Part shown: positions 33,214 through 39,200 of the stretch, one piece after another
Position numbering within the stretch: position 1 is the first letter of the stretch
Layout of the letters: each line of letters opens with the position of its first letter
Assembly: GCA_003509545.1 (NCBI GenBank)
Contig: DOLC01000036.1
Span: 1 to 39,200, forward strand
Direction of reading: 5' to 3'
Length of the DNA: 39,200 nucleotides
DNA from: Peptococcaceae bacterium
GTDB lineage: Bacteria; Bacillota; DSM-521; Neomoorellales; Neomoorellaceae
Translations under genes and position numbers: made by a program
Notes under the pieces: generated by a model
What the model was told of the DNA's origin: nothing
Databases searched by the model: none
The model's input: the letters and a program-made list of their open reading frames with translations, nothing else

Positions 33214-34011
33214 TTATGCCAGGCGACCGCCGGGGGCAGCCTTTGCCTCCTCGGCTACCAGTATTTCTATCCCGGCGCTGCGGAACTTTTCCAGCTCTTC
33301 CTCCGGCGTGCCAGGGTCGGTAATCAGCTTGTCCACGGCCCTGACCGGCGCCACGGTAGCCAGGGCGGCCGTACCGAATTTGTCGTGGTCGGCCAGCAGA
33401 ATTACCTCCTTGGCACCTCCCACCATTTGGGCCTTTACCCTGGCCTGAGCCTCCGTAGATTCGGTTATACCTTCCTCCAGGGTAACGCCCTTGCAGGAGA
33501 TAAAGGCCTTGTGGATGTTGTAGCTCGCCAGGGCTTTCTCCACCAGGGGCCCCACGAAGGAAAAGGTACGGGAATGGAGAGTACCGCCTGTACAGATAAC
33601 CGTAATATCGGGGTGGCCCACCAGGGCCATAACTACCTTCAACGCGTGGGTGATGACCACCAAATCCTTTTTATCTTTGATAAAATTTACGAACTGGAGG
33701 GCCGTGGTGCTGGCATCGACAACGATGACATCGCCGGGCCGGACCAGCTCGGCCGCCTTTCTGCCGATTAACTGCTTTTCGTAGCGGTTGCGCATGTTGC
33801 GAATGTGGAAGGCGGTTTCCTCCTGGGTGGAGGCTATCTTGACGGCACCGCCGTGGGTGCGCTGTAAGTATCCTTCCCTTTCTAAACGTTCTAAATCGCG
33901 GCGAATAGTTTCTTCCGTAACTGCAAAGGCGCTGCTCAGTTCGCTGACCCTGACAATCCCTTGATCATCCAACCGCCGGATGATTTCCCTGCGCCGGTCT
34001 TCGGCCCGCAC
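33214..34011 (-). CDS. DeoR-family transcriptional regulator of the sugar regulon
   Basis: Likely represses the BMC-transport regulon until a phosphorylated sugar intermediate binds. The N-terminal DeoR winged helix reads AEDRRREIIRRLDDQG...SELSSAFAVTEETIRRDL with GYLQRTHGGA; the C-terminal sugar-phosphate sensor domain has GDVIVVDASTTAL and ICTGGTLHSRTFSFVGP. GTG 34011 is chosen because AAGGGGGG sits 9 nt upstream and the helix-turn-helix starts there; the open frame runs further upstream to 34254 but passes through the AT-rich promoter region. It is the first gene of the whole 17.5-kb cargo string. Confidence 0.9.
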   Translation of the reverse strand: MRAEDRRREIIRRLDDQGIVRVSELSSAFAVTEETIRRDLERLEREGYLQRTHGGAVKIASTQEETAFHIRNMRNRYEKQLIGRKAAELVRPGDVIVVDASTTALQFVNFIKDKKDLVVITHALKVVMALVGHPDITVICTGGTLHSRTFSFVGPLVEKALASYNIHKAFISCKGVTLEEGITESTEAQARVKAQMVGGAKEVILLADHDKFGTAALATVAPVRAVDKLITDPGTPEEELEKFRSAGIEILVAEEAKAAPGGRLA

Positions 34012-34160
34012 AACACCTATCCCCCCTTGTATAAGCATGAACGTGAGGTTCCTTAATGTCAATATGATAATTCGCCACATCAAAACAAATTCCTTCTGGT
34101 TTAACAAATTTATCGGCCTATTTCTTTGGTATACCACACATTTTATCTTGCTTTTTTCAA
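34012..34160 (-). promoter_or_regulatory. AT-rich leader and probable promoter/operator of the cargo regulon
   Basis: This 150-bp stretch is much richer in A/T than its surroundings. The minus strand contains TTGACA (about 34060-34055), several TTG-type and TATA-type hexamers, and the 10-bp palindrome TGGTATACCA at 34127-34136, a candidate operator. No -35/-10 pair with ideal spacing stands out, so the exact promoter is not assigned. There are no genes here. Confidence 0.5.
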
Positions 34161-34292
34161 CACTTTTCGTGGGGAACCGACGGGATTTTTTCGGGGATGG
34201 GCGGCCTGACGCGGAAGCCGCCACGAAATTTTGCGACGCCGCGCTAGAGGGCACGGCGGCGTCCGGTATTCTTCCCTGCGACCCCCACCAAC

Positions 34293-34324
34293 AAAAAAAC
34301 GCCGGCCTGGCCTTTTATCCGGCG
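34293..34324 (-). terminator. Rho-independent terminator of the recombinase gene
   Basis: CGCCGG pairs with CCGGCG and is followed by seven T on the minus strand (34299-34293). It lies 15 nt after the recombinase stop and isolates it from the cargo regulon downstream. Confidence 0.85.
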
Positions 34325-34338
34325 GTTGCTGGTAGTCC

Positions 34339-35853
34339 TCAAGGATCTCCAGATTCACCGGTCTCCACGCAAGGTATCCTGGACACCACCGTAATCTCCA
34401 CTCCCGACAGGTCGTGTCCTCCGGAGCCGGCGCGACCGGAAACAATAATCCTGGCCACCAGCGCCCTGACCAGGGACTTCTTGGTTCCAAAGTCCAGCTC
34501 GTCGAGCTTGTGCAACACCTCTACCGCCACGGCCCGCAGGTGCGACAGCCCTTGATGCCCCGCCGTTCCGCCCTCCAGGCCTGCCGTTAGCTCCGCCCGG
34601 CGCTCCTCCAGTCTCTCCCGGCGGCGCTTTAATTGGGCCAATTTGTCCCTGGTATAGGCATCGAGGTCCAGAAGGCCGGAAGCCAGGGCGTCCAACACGG
34701 CCGCCCTTCCCCGCTCTATTTCTTTTAAATGTTTCTCCAGGTGCTCTAGTTCCGCATGGATTTCCTCTACACCGGGAGAAGATTCCAGGGCGGCTCTCGC
34801 CAGCTTGTCGGGATCTTTAAGCCAGGAACAAACCTGTTGCCAAACCGCCTGCTCCAGGGGTTCGGCCAACAGCATCTTGCCGGGCCTGCACCCGGTTATT
34901 TGGGTACCGCGGTTTTTGCGGCGGCACGAATACCGTCGTTCTGCCACCCCCCACCATTGGGAGTAAACGCCGGTCATGCTGTTCCCGCAGTCCCCGCAGG
35001 TGAGCAACCCGCTCAAGAGGTAGTCGTGCCGGCCCCTGCCGGCCCACAGGCGCCGGGCTTCCTTCAGTTTCTCCTGGGCTTTTTCCCAAAGGGTGTTATC
35101 AACAATAGGGGGAACCGAAATATCGATACCTTTGTATCTCCACCTTCCTATGTATACGGGATTGGTCAATATCTGCCTTACCACCATCCGGTGCCAGAGA
35201 CCCCTGCGCTTCCGGGTGGGTACCCCCATATCGTTCAGCCGCCTGGCCACCCCGTTGACTCCTATATCTTCGTGGACAAACCACTGAAAAATCCGCTCCA
35301 CCACCCATGCCTCTTCCTCCCTCACCGACACCCGGCCCGTTTGGGGCTCATAAGTATAGCCGTAGTTGTAAAGCCCTACGGGAATGCCTCCTTCCCTGGC
35401 CTTTTGGAGTTTGCCCCGGATCATCCTCTCCCGGATCTTCTCCTTTTCAAACTCGGCAATAGCTCCCCGGATAGCATAAAACATGCGGCCTTCCGGGGTA
35501 TCCTGCCAGGTAAAGTCCAGGAAATCCAGGCGCGCCCCGGCCCTCTCAAACTCTTCGGTGAGGAGGAGCTGGTGGGCCAACCTCCTGGAGAGCCGGTCCG
35601 GATCCCGCACAATTATCACATCTACGCGGCCTGACCGGACGGCTTCCCGCAAAGCATTGAGCCCCGGTCGGTCCAGGGTGGCCCCGCTCACACCCTCGTC
35701 GGCAAACTCCGATATCGCCGTGGCGCCCAACGAAATAGCCCGGCGGTAGCAGGACCCCCGCTGCTCCGCCAGGCTATAACCGTGCTTGGCCTGTTCTTCG
35801 GTGCTTACCCTTATATAGATGGCCGCCCGCACTTTATCTTGCCGGCCTCCCAT
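34339..35853 (-). CDS. spoIVCA: SpoIVCA-like large serine recombinase of the sigK element
   Basis: Predicted to excise the element and rebuild sigK in the mother cell. The resolvase domain has the nucleophile Ser in AAIYIRVSTEEQ, then VRDPDRLSRRLAHQ; a recombinase domain (about 165-270) follows, then a zinc-ribbon CGDCGNSMTG...YSCRRKN...C, and a coiled coil (about 365-440). The 504 residues match B. subtilis SpoIVCA (about 500). The ATG at 35853 lies inside the end of the upstream small ORF; a GTG at 35832 is also possible. It sits inside the element and near the sigK 5' half, the same relative position as in skin. Confidence 0.92.
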   Translation of the reverse strand: MGGRQDKVRAAIYIRVSTEEQAKHGYSLAEQRGSCYRRAISLGATAISEFADEGVSGATLDRPGLNALREAVRSGRVDVIIVRDPDRLSRRLAHQLLLTEEFERAGARLDFLDFTWQDTPEGRMFYAIRGAIAEFEKEKIRERMIRGKLQKAREGGIPVGLYNYGYTYEPQTGRVSVREEEAWVVERIFQWFVHEDIGVNGVARRLNDMGVPTRKRRGLWHRMVVRQILTNPVYIGRWRYKGIDISVPPIVDNTLWEKAQEKLKEARRLWAGRGRHDYLLSGLLTCGDCGNSMTGVYSQWWGVAERRYSCRRKNRGTQITGCRPGKMLLAEPLEQAVWQQVCSWLKDPDKLARAALESSPGVEEIHAELEHLEKHLKEIERGRAAVLDALASGLLDLDAYTRDKLAQLKRRRERLEERRAELTAGLEGGTAGHQGLSHLRAVAVEVLHKLDELDFGTKKSLVRALVARIIVSGRAGSGGHDLSGVEITVVSRIPCVETGESGDP

Positions 35854-35975
35854 ACCTTCAGGGCTAGCAGGCGGTATGCATTCTCCAGGGCGGTGGTGTC
35901 GCCCGAAGAATAGACGATTTTGAGGTTAACAGGAAAATTCGCCGCACCCTTCCCTTTGCCGTTGCCGCCGGCCAC
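35811..35975 (-). CDS. Small ORF overlapping the recombinase; candidate directionality or control factor
   Basis: A 54-residue frame starting at GTG 35975 with a very strong AGGAGGGAGGGGG 5 nt upstream. After a Gly/Lys-rich start it reads NFPVNLKIVYSSGD and TALENAYRLLALKVWEAGK, predicted as a strand then a helix. It overlaps the recombinase start by 43 bp, so translation is coupled. A similar small ORF precedes the orphan recombinase at 10311. C. difficile skin excision needs a small element-encoded directionality factor (CD1234); this is a positional candidate only. Confidence 0.6.
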   Translation of the reverse strand: MAGGNGKGKGAANFPVNLKIVYSSGDTTALENAYRLLALKVWEAGKIKCGRPSI

Positions 35976-36030
35976 CAGTACCCCCTCCCTCCTACATCTT
36001 ACGAGGCGACCGGATTGTCCTACCACAGGA

Positions 36031-36057
36031 AAAGGGCCCCAGTTAACGGGGCCCTTT
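36031..36057 (-). terminator. Strong 10-bp hairpin in the recombinase leader
   Basis: AAAGGGCCCC, a 7-nt loop and GGGGCCCTTT form a perfect stem; the minus strand continues TTCC. It lies between a possible promoter (TTGTGT, 16 nt, TATAGT at about 36110-36083) and the recombinase small ORF, so it may block read-through or attenuate recombinase expression. Confidence 0.6.
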
Positions 36058-36151
36058 CAGCCTTTAATAAAACGGTTAGCCTGGAGGGTGTATCTATTCT
36101 GACTATATTACCGGGCACACAAAACACAATTGGAGCTACTTCTATACCCAA

Positions 36152-36176
36152 AGCAGCCCCCGGCCGGGGGGGGCTG
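36152..36176 (-). terminator. GC-rich hairpin after the 36184-36540 gene
   Basis: CAGCCCCCC pairs with GGGGGCTG around GGCCG. On the minus strand it is followed by CTTTGGG, a poor T-tract, so termination is uncertain. Confidence 0.4.
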
Positions 36177-36183
36177 TAGTAGC

Positions 36184-36540
36184 TCATTTAAACTTAACCT
36201 CCGTCAGCACCAGGCGGCCGTAACCGTCCTCATAGTAGGTAAACTCCATTTCTGCGCCCTCCGGAGCCTTCCATACCTCCGGCTTGATTTCTTCGGCTAC
36301 CCAGAATGGAGTAGGTTGGCCCCCTACCATTGCCTCGATCATATTATTATCGATCCAACCAACGAAAACAGCGCTGACAGTCTGACGAGGGGCTTCCGGC
36401 TTTGCTATCCTTTTAATTTCCCACTTCCCCCTTGCAAAGGAGCAGTCAAAGCTAACCCTGTCACCGATGACCAGTGCGGGTATGATACCGCATCTCCCGT
36501 CCGGAATTCTTAAGTTGGTAACGGTAGAGCTTGGTCTCAA
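36184..36540 (-). CDS. Hypothetical protein of the sigK element (about 118 residues)
   Basis: Not recognised. The frame starts at TTG 36540 (AGGTG just upstream) and reads two similar-looking beta-rich halves: GDRVSFDCSFARGKWEIKRI and later GAEMEFTYYEDGYGRLVLTEVKF, each with a strand-turn-strand pattern like OB or cold-shock folds. A middle segment SAVFVGWIDNNMIEAMV is also strand-rich. There is no signal peptide or membrane segment. Codon use is more AT-rich than in the cargo. It lies between the recombinase and the sigK 5' half, where skin elements carry control genes. Confidence 0.55.
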   Translation of the reverse strand: MRPSSTVTNLRIPDGRCGIIPALVIGDRVSFDCSFARGKWEIKRIAKPEAPRQTVSAVFVGWIDNNMIEAMVGGQPTPFWVAEEIKPEVWKAPEGAEMEFTYYEDGYGRLVLTEVKFK

Positions 36541-36568
36541 TGCACCTGCTTAGTTAAGTTTCTGCTTT

Positions 36569-36727
36569 TCAACGTAATCCTTGGTAAAAATCCTGCTCCG
36601 TCACCCACAACTGCCGCGATAGAATACGCTTCCAGAAGTGCTTGGGGATTTCTTTGTGTAAGGCCATGCTCACCCATGGACGCAGTACGGTACCGTCAGC
36701 TAAAACTTTTTCATAACAGTAGTCTCA
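36569..36727 (-). pseudogene. Remnant of a HicA-like toxin gene
   Basis: After in-frame TAG-TGA the minus strand reads DYCYEKVLADGTVLRPWVSM, then ALHKEIPKHFWKRILSRQL, WVTEQDFYQGLR and stop. This resembles the C-terminal half of HicA/YcfA-type mRNA interferases (DGT.LRT.VSHALHKEI...IL..QL.VTE.EF pattern). No start or N-terminal half with the catalytic His is present, so it looks decayed. The ORF at 36728-36934 is in the same frame before the stops. Confidence 0.45.
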
Positions 36728-36934
36728 CTAAGACACCTGCCCGCCCACGCGGTGAGTCAGGCTTAAATTACGTGTCTTTATCCTATCGACCGCCATAGGC
36801 AGACTGCCAATCCCCCTTAAACAAGGCCACCCGCGCGGGAATAGCCACAAGGCTACATTATCCAGAAAGGCATACTTTTCCAATTCCTCTGAAGTTATAC
36901 CAAAGTTGTACCTCATGTGGAACTTGGTTACCAC
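36728..36934 (-). CDS. Short hypothetical ORF next to the sigK 5' half, possibly decayed
   Basis: 68 codons from GTG 36934 (or ATG 36916) reading MRYNFGITSEELEKYAFLDN, then VALWLFPRGWPCLRGIGSL. No family recognised and no convincing ribosome-binding site. It ends in TAG directly followed by TGA, after which the HicA-like remnant continues in the same frame, so both may be parts of broken genes. Confidence 0.35.
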   Translation of the reverse strand: MVTKFHMRYNFGITSEELEKYAFLDNVALWLFPRGWPCLRGIGSLPMAVDRIKTRNLSLTHRVGGQVS

Positions 36935-36948
36935 CAGGTTATCGCTCT

Positions 36949-37395
36949 TTAATATCCATGTCTGGAATACGCTCCCACAATCTCGAAAATTGGCATACCT
37001 TTTATACCCAGCTTTGGTGTCTTCTCCCGATAAGTCTTTGTCAGTGAGATTTCATTTTCAATGCACCGGGCGGCATAAGTAGCCAGTTTGGTTCCTTTAT
37101 CGGAATTAAAGGTATTAATGGCCTTGATGAGCCCGATGGTACCAATGGATATCAAGTCATCAGGGTCTTCTCCCGTACCTTCAAATTTTTTAGTGATGTG
37201 GGCCACCAGGCGCAAGTTGTGTTCGATGAGCACGTTCCTCGCTTCCCGGTCGCCTCGCTTTATGCGCTCCAGGTAATACTGTTCTTCCTGTTCGCTTAAC
37301 GGCTGGGGGAAGGCGTTATTGGAAAGGTAGGAAAGCAGCAAGGCCAGGCCTTTGAGGACGGACAGGGCCAGCACCGCGAGAAGGGTGGGCTCCAT
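36949..37395 (-). CDS. sigK: 5' half of split sigK (pro-sequence and sigma region 2)
   Basis: N-terminal half of pro-sigma-K. It starts with a hydrophobic pro-sequence (MEPTLLAVLALSVLKGLALL) followed by the invariant NNAFPQPL, then region 2: ARNVLIEHNLRLVAHITKKF, DPDDLISIGTIGLIKAI, KGTKLATYAARCIENEI. After that last Ile (codon 37050-37048) homology stops and about 31 element-coded residues (SLTKTYREK...) run to a stop. This is exactly the point where the 3' half at 15868 begins. ATG 37395 is chosen because GGGAGGT lies 6 nt before it; ATG 37401 almost touches that site. Unlike C. difficile sigma-K, a pro-peptide is present, so SpoIVFB-type processing is expected. Confidence 0.95.
   Translation of the reverse strand: MEPTLLAVLALSVLKGLALLLSYLSNNAFPQPLSEQEEQYYLERIKRGDREARNVLIEHNLRLVAHITKKFEGTGEDPDDLISIGTIGLIKAINTFNSDKGTKLATYAARCIENEISLTKTYREKTPKLGIKGMPIFEIVGAYSRHGY
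37047..37059 (-). repeat. Recombination site in the sigK 5' half
   Basis: Minus strand GAAAATGAAATCT, coding ENEI/S. It is the partner of 15868-15880 with one mismatch; TGAAATCT is shared without change. Confidence 0.85.
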
Positions 37396-37413
37396 GGGCA
37401 TACCTCCCGTAAC

Positions 37414-37437
37414 GTGACGTCACCCTTTATTTATATG
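37414..37437 (-). promoter_or_regulatory. Probable sporulation promoter and palindrome before sigK
   Basis: The minus strand has CATATAAATA at 37437-37428, similar to sigma-E/sigma-K -10 boxes (CATAnnnTA / CATACAAT types), about 33 nt before the ATG, with a plausible AC dinucleotide 17 nt upstream. Between it and the ribosome-binding site is the 10-bp palindrome GTGACGTCAC (37414-37423), a possible operator. Confidence 0.45.
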
Positions 37438-37481
37438 GAATACCGGCCCCAGTGGTGCCTGTCCCCGTCCTCCGCCTGCAG

Positions 37482-38231
37482 CTAAGACTGACGCATTTTC
37501 TCCAGGATGCCGGAATTTTCCTTGACCTTCCGGGCAATATCCTGGGCCGACTTGGAAGTGCGGGCCGCCAGGTCCCGCACCGCCTGGGCCACCACGGCAA
37601 AACTGCGGCCGTGTTCCCCCGCTCGGGCCGCTTCAATGGAAGCATTCAAAGACAGGATTTTGGTCTGGTCGGCGATATCGCCGATGATGGAGGCCACGGC
37701 TGCAATTTCCTCATGAAACCGGTTTAGCTTGTCCAACTGCTCTATAATGTAACTTTCGATGGCCAGCTCCATGTCGAAAATAATGCGTTTACTGAAGGCC
37801 TCCATCAGGCGCAGGCACAGGTCCCTTTCTTCGTTGTACTTCCAGACAATGCGTTTGACGGCCCTCCAATGGAGGCGGTAGGCCCCCAGATACCACTTGG
37901 GATACAAACCGATCTCCTGGTGTTTCTTACCCACCGCCAGCCGCCGGGCTATGTATTCGTCGTCGATTTTTTCATCTGTTAGGCTGATAAAGTATTCCTT
38001 CTGGGTCTTGGAGAGTCTTTCTATAGTGCTGTACTTCTTAATAAGGTTGTCGAGATAGGCGTAACGTTGAAGGTGCTCGTAAAACTCCTTTACCACCCCG
38101 TCCGCTTCTTTGATAAAATATTCTCGCTGGCTGTGCATCAACCTTAAATCCTCGTCGGTTATATCCAGGAAACGAAGCTGTTCTTTATAACTGGTCAGCA
38201 GGTCCACATCCACAGTCTGAACTCGGCTCAT
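37482..38231 (-). CDS. Globin-coupled sensor with short methyl-accepting signalling tip (HemAT-like)
   Basis: Cytoplasmic heme-based gas sensor. Residues about 1-150 (from ATG 38231) match the protoglobin/HemAT globin: DEDLRLMHSQREYF, then VGKKHQEIGLYPKWYLGAY, where the His is the probable proximal heme ligand. The C-terminal part holds the chemoreceptor tip LSLNASIEAARAGEHGRSFAVVAQAVRDLA but ends 25 residues later, far short of the usual long coiled coil. There is no membrane segment. ATG 38231 is chosen since GGGGAG lies 10 nt upstream and a TATAAT box at 38274-38279 lies upstream of it; the TTG at 38309 precedes that box. It is upstream of sigK on the same strand. Confidence 0.88.
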   Translation of the reverse strand: MSRVQTVDVDLLTSYKEQLRFLDITDEDLRLMHSQREYFIKEADGVVKEFYEHLQRYAYLDNLIKKYSTIERLSKTQKEYFISLTDEKIDDEYIARRLAVGKKHQEIGLYPKWYLGAYRLHWRAVKRIVWKYNEERDLCLRLMEAFSKRIIFDMELAIESYIIEQLDKLNRFHEEIAAVASIIGDIADQTKILSLNASIEAARAGEHGRSFAVVAQAVRDLAARTSKSAQDIARKVKENSGILEKMRQS

Positions 38232-38273
38232 CAGGGTATCGACTCCCCTTTGTGCATAATTGAGAGTTAAAGG

Positions 38274-38279
38274 ATTATA
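38274..38279 (-). promoter_or_regulatory. -10 box of the globin-coupled sensor gene
   Basis: TATAAT on the minus strand, 43 nt upstream of ATG 38231. No convincing -35 hexamer is seen. It supports the shorter start for the gene. Confidence 0.45.
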
Positions 38280-38441
38280 ATTCGCTCCCCGGGGCTTTTT
38301 CTCCTTCAAGGGAGCCGCAATTGTTGACGTCCAGACTCCCCTTCCGCCGGATAATTTCAGCCGGTTGGAGCTACGGAACGGTACACCCGGACGACAGGTT
38401 GCATATTATACTCTTGCCAGGAATTTTCTGCCGTAGTGAGG

Positions 38442-39200
38442 ATGGTTTTGGCTATGGGCTATGCTCTCGCCCTGGGAGGTGGGGGGCTTAAGGGGGCAGC
38501 CCACCTCGGCGTCCTGCAGGTGCTGGTGGACCACGGCTTACCGCCGGAAATGGTAGTAGGTACCAGCGCCGGCGCCGTTGCCGCTGCCCTCTATGCTGCC
38601 GGCCTCCTGCCGGTGGCCCCCTCCCTTTTCGCGCCGGCTTCTCCCCCTTCCCTCTTCCGCAGCCTTTCCCCCATAAGAGGCCTGCCCCTAGGCCTTTTGG
38701 ACGGAAAGGCGATCGAAGGGGTGTTCCGGCGTCTGTGGGGAGAAAAAACCTTTCGCCAGTTAAGGGTACCCGCCGCCGTTGTGGCCTGCGACCTGTACAC
38801 CGGCCATACCGTGGTCTACACCCATTTAATGCCCGCCCGCCCCCTGCCCCCGGGAATCGTGATGGGGGGTGACGTGGAGGTGTGGAAGGCCGTCCGGGCA
38901 AGCATCTCCCTGCCGGCCATCTTCACTCCCTTTGCCATCGGTTCCCGCCTGCTGGTAGACGGCGGCGTCACCACTAATGTGCCTGCGGACATCGCCCGCC
39001 TCTTCGGGACCCAACGGGTGATAGCGGTAGAGCTGGGTACCCGCACCCCACCTAAGGAGTTCAATAATGCCGGGGATGTTCTCCTGCAGAGTCTGGATAT
39101 CATGAGCAGGAGGTTGACCGGCCTCAACCTGAAACACCACGCCGACTTGGTGCTGTCGCCCCTAAAGGATTTGTCTTCCCCTCCTGATATGGAAGGGCCT
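38442..39200 (+). CDS. Patatin-like phospholipase family protein (truncated by the window edge)
   Basis: Serine acyl hydrolase of the patatin/RssA type. Visible motifs are the oxyanion-hole glycines LALGGGGLKGAAHLGVLQ, the nucleophile elbow VVGTSAGAVAA with catalytic Ser, and the catalytic Asp in LLVDGGVTTNVP; the fold continues VIAVELGTRTP. There is no signal peptide. It starts at ATG 38442 or ATG 38454 (in frame, GTGAGG nearby) and is still open at 39200, so the C-terminus is missing. It is the only convincing plus-strand gene and is divergent from the globin sensor. Confidence 0.9.
   Translation, partial: MVLAMGYALALGGGGLKGAAHLGVLQVLVDHGLPPEMVVGTSAGAVAAALYAAGLLPVAPSLFAPASPPSLFRSLSPIRGLPLGLLDGKAIEGVFRRLWGEKTFRQLRVPAAVVACDLYTGHTVVYTHLMPARPLPPGIVMGGDVEVWKAVRASISLPAIFTPFAIGSRLLVDGGVTTNVPADIARLFGTQRVIAVELGTRTPPKEFNNAGDVLLQSLDIMSRRLTGLNLKHHADLVLSPLKDLSSPPDMEGP

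Larger units (their letters stand above)
15868..37046. mobile_element. sigK intervening (skin-like) element, 21.2 kb, with a microcompartment regulon as cargo
   Basis: The element separates the two halves of sigK, both read on the minus strand in the right order. AGATTTCA(A/T)TTTC occurs at 15868-15880 and 37047-37059 (12 of 13 identical), at the same codon position in both halves. Removing the interval between them (21,179 bp) recreates an uninterrupted sigma-K frame. A SpoIVCA-like serine recombinase lies inside, next to the 5' half as in B. subtilis. Cargo is a DeoR-ABC-isomerase-aldolase-BMC-kinase gene string. No phage structural genes are visible. Confidence 0.92.

Noticed and set aside
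33940..34160. A defined sigma-A promoter using TTGACA near 34060
   Set aside because: The nearest TATA-like hexamer is 23 nt away, too far; only a promoter region is reported.
34012..34254. 81-residue N-terminal extension of the DeoR regulator
   Set aside because: The extension lies in the AT-rich promoter region and has no helix-turn-helix homology; a strong ribosome-binding site precedes GTG 34011.
1..39200. CRISPR arrays, rRNA, tRNA or insertion sequences with DDE transposases
   Set aside because: No regularly spaced direct repeats, no cloverleaf-like or rRNA segments and no transposase motifs were seen by eye on either strand.

Overview
The window looks like chromosome of a high-GC, endospore-forming, anaerobic Firmicute, most likely a Moorella-type (Neomoorella) acetogen. 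The basis is a selenocysteine formate dehydrogenase of the NADP-dependent FdhA/FdhB type known from Moorella, the mother-cell sporulation factor sigma-K, a rhamnose/fucose-type bacterial microcompartment (BMC), and Firmicute-style ribosome-binding sites. No database search was possible, so the genus is an inference. All convincing genes except the last one are on the minus strand.

Layout. (a) 1-8681: one long minus-strand gene string, yqeG-aroE-aroC-aroK-aroB-pilB-pilT-[c-di-GMP-I riboswitch]-pilC. It joins the shikimate pathway to type IV pilus assembly. (b) 8755-10630: an orphan SpoIVCA-like serine recombinase preceded by a small overlapping ORF, then the terminator of the next operon. (c) 10748-15462: fdhB-fdhA. 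FdhA is read through an in-frame TGA as selenocysteine, with a textbook bSECIS hairpin 11 nt after the codon. (d) 15524-15958: the 3' half of sigK. (e) About 15868-37047: a 21.2-kb insertion carrying a sugar-BMC regulon, a SpoIVCA-like recombinase and a few small or decayed genes. (f) 36949-37395: the 5' half of sigK, including its pro-sequence. (g) 37482-38231: a globin-coupled sensor. (h) 38442-end (+ strand): a patatin-like protein cut by the window edge.

The central result is that sigK is split. Both halves share the 13-bp motif GAAA[A/T]TGAAATCT. Joining them there restores the frame exactly (ARCIENEI joined to LMHLRALKK) and gives a full-length sigma-K of about 230 residues with its pro-peptide. 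This is the architecture of the skin elements of Bacillus subtilis and Clostridioides difficile, which are excised from the mother-cell chromosome during sporulation. Here the cargo is not a prophage. It is a complete catabolic regulon: DeoR regulator, RbsA/C/C/B-type ABC sugar importer, TIM-barrel sugar isomerase, two FGGY kinases, class II aldolase, and a BMC with three BMC-H, one BMC-T, one BMC-P, CoA-acylating aldehyde dehydrogenase, PduL, PduS and acetate kinase.

The inferred pathway is import of a deoxyhexose (L-rhamnose or L-fucose), isomerisation, phosphorylation, and cleavage to DHAP and L-lactaldehyde. Inside the shell lactaldehyde would be oxidised to lactyl-CoA, converted to lactyl-phosphate and then to lactate with ATP. 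No alcohol dehydrogenase is present, so NADH electrons may leave through PduS and the PduT-like shell protein. A three-copy structured intergenic repeat occurs both inside and outside the element.
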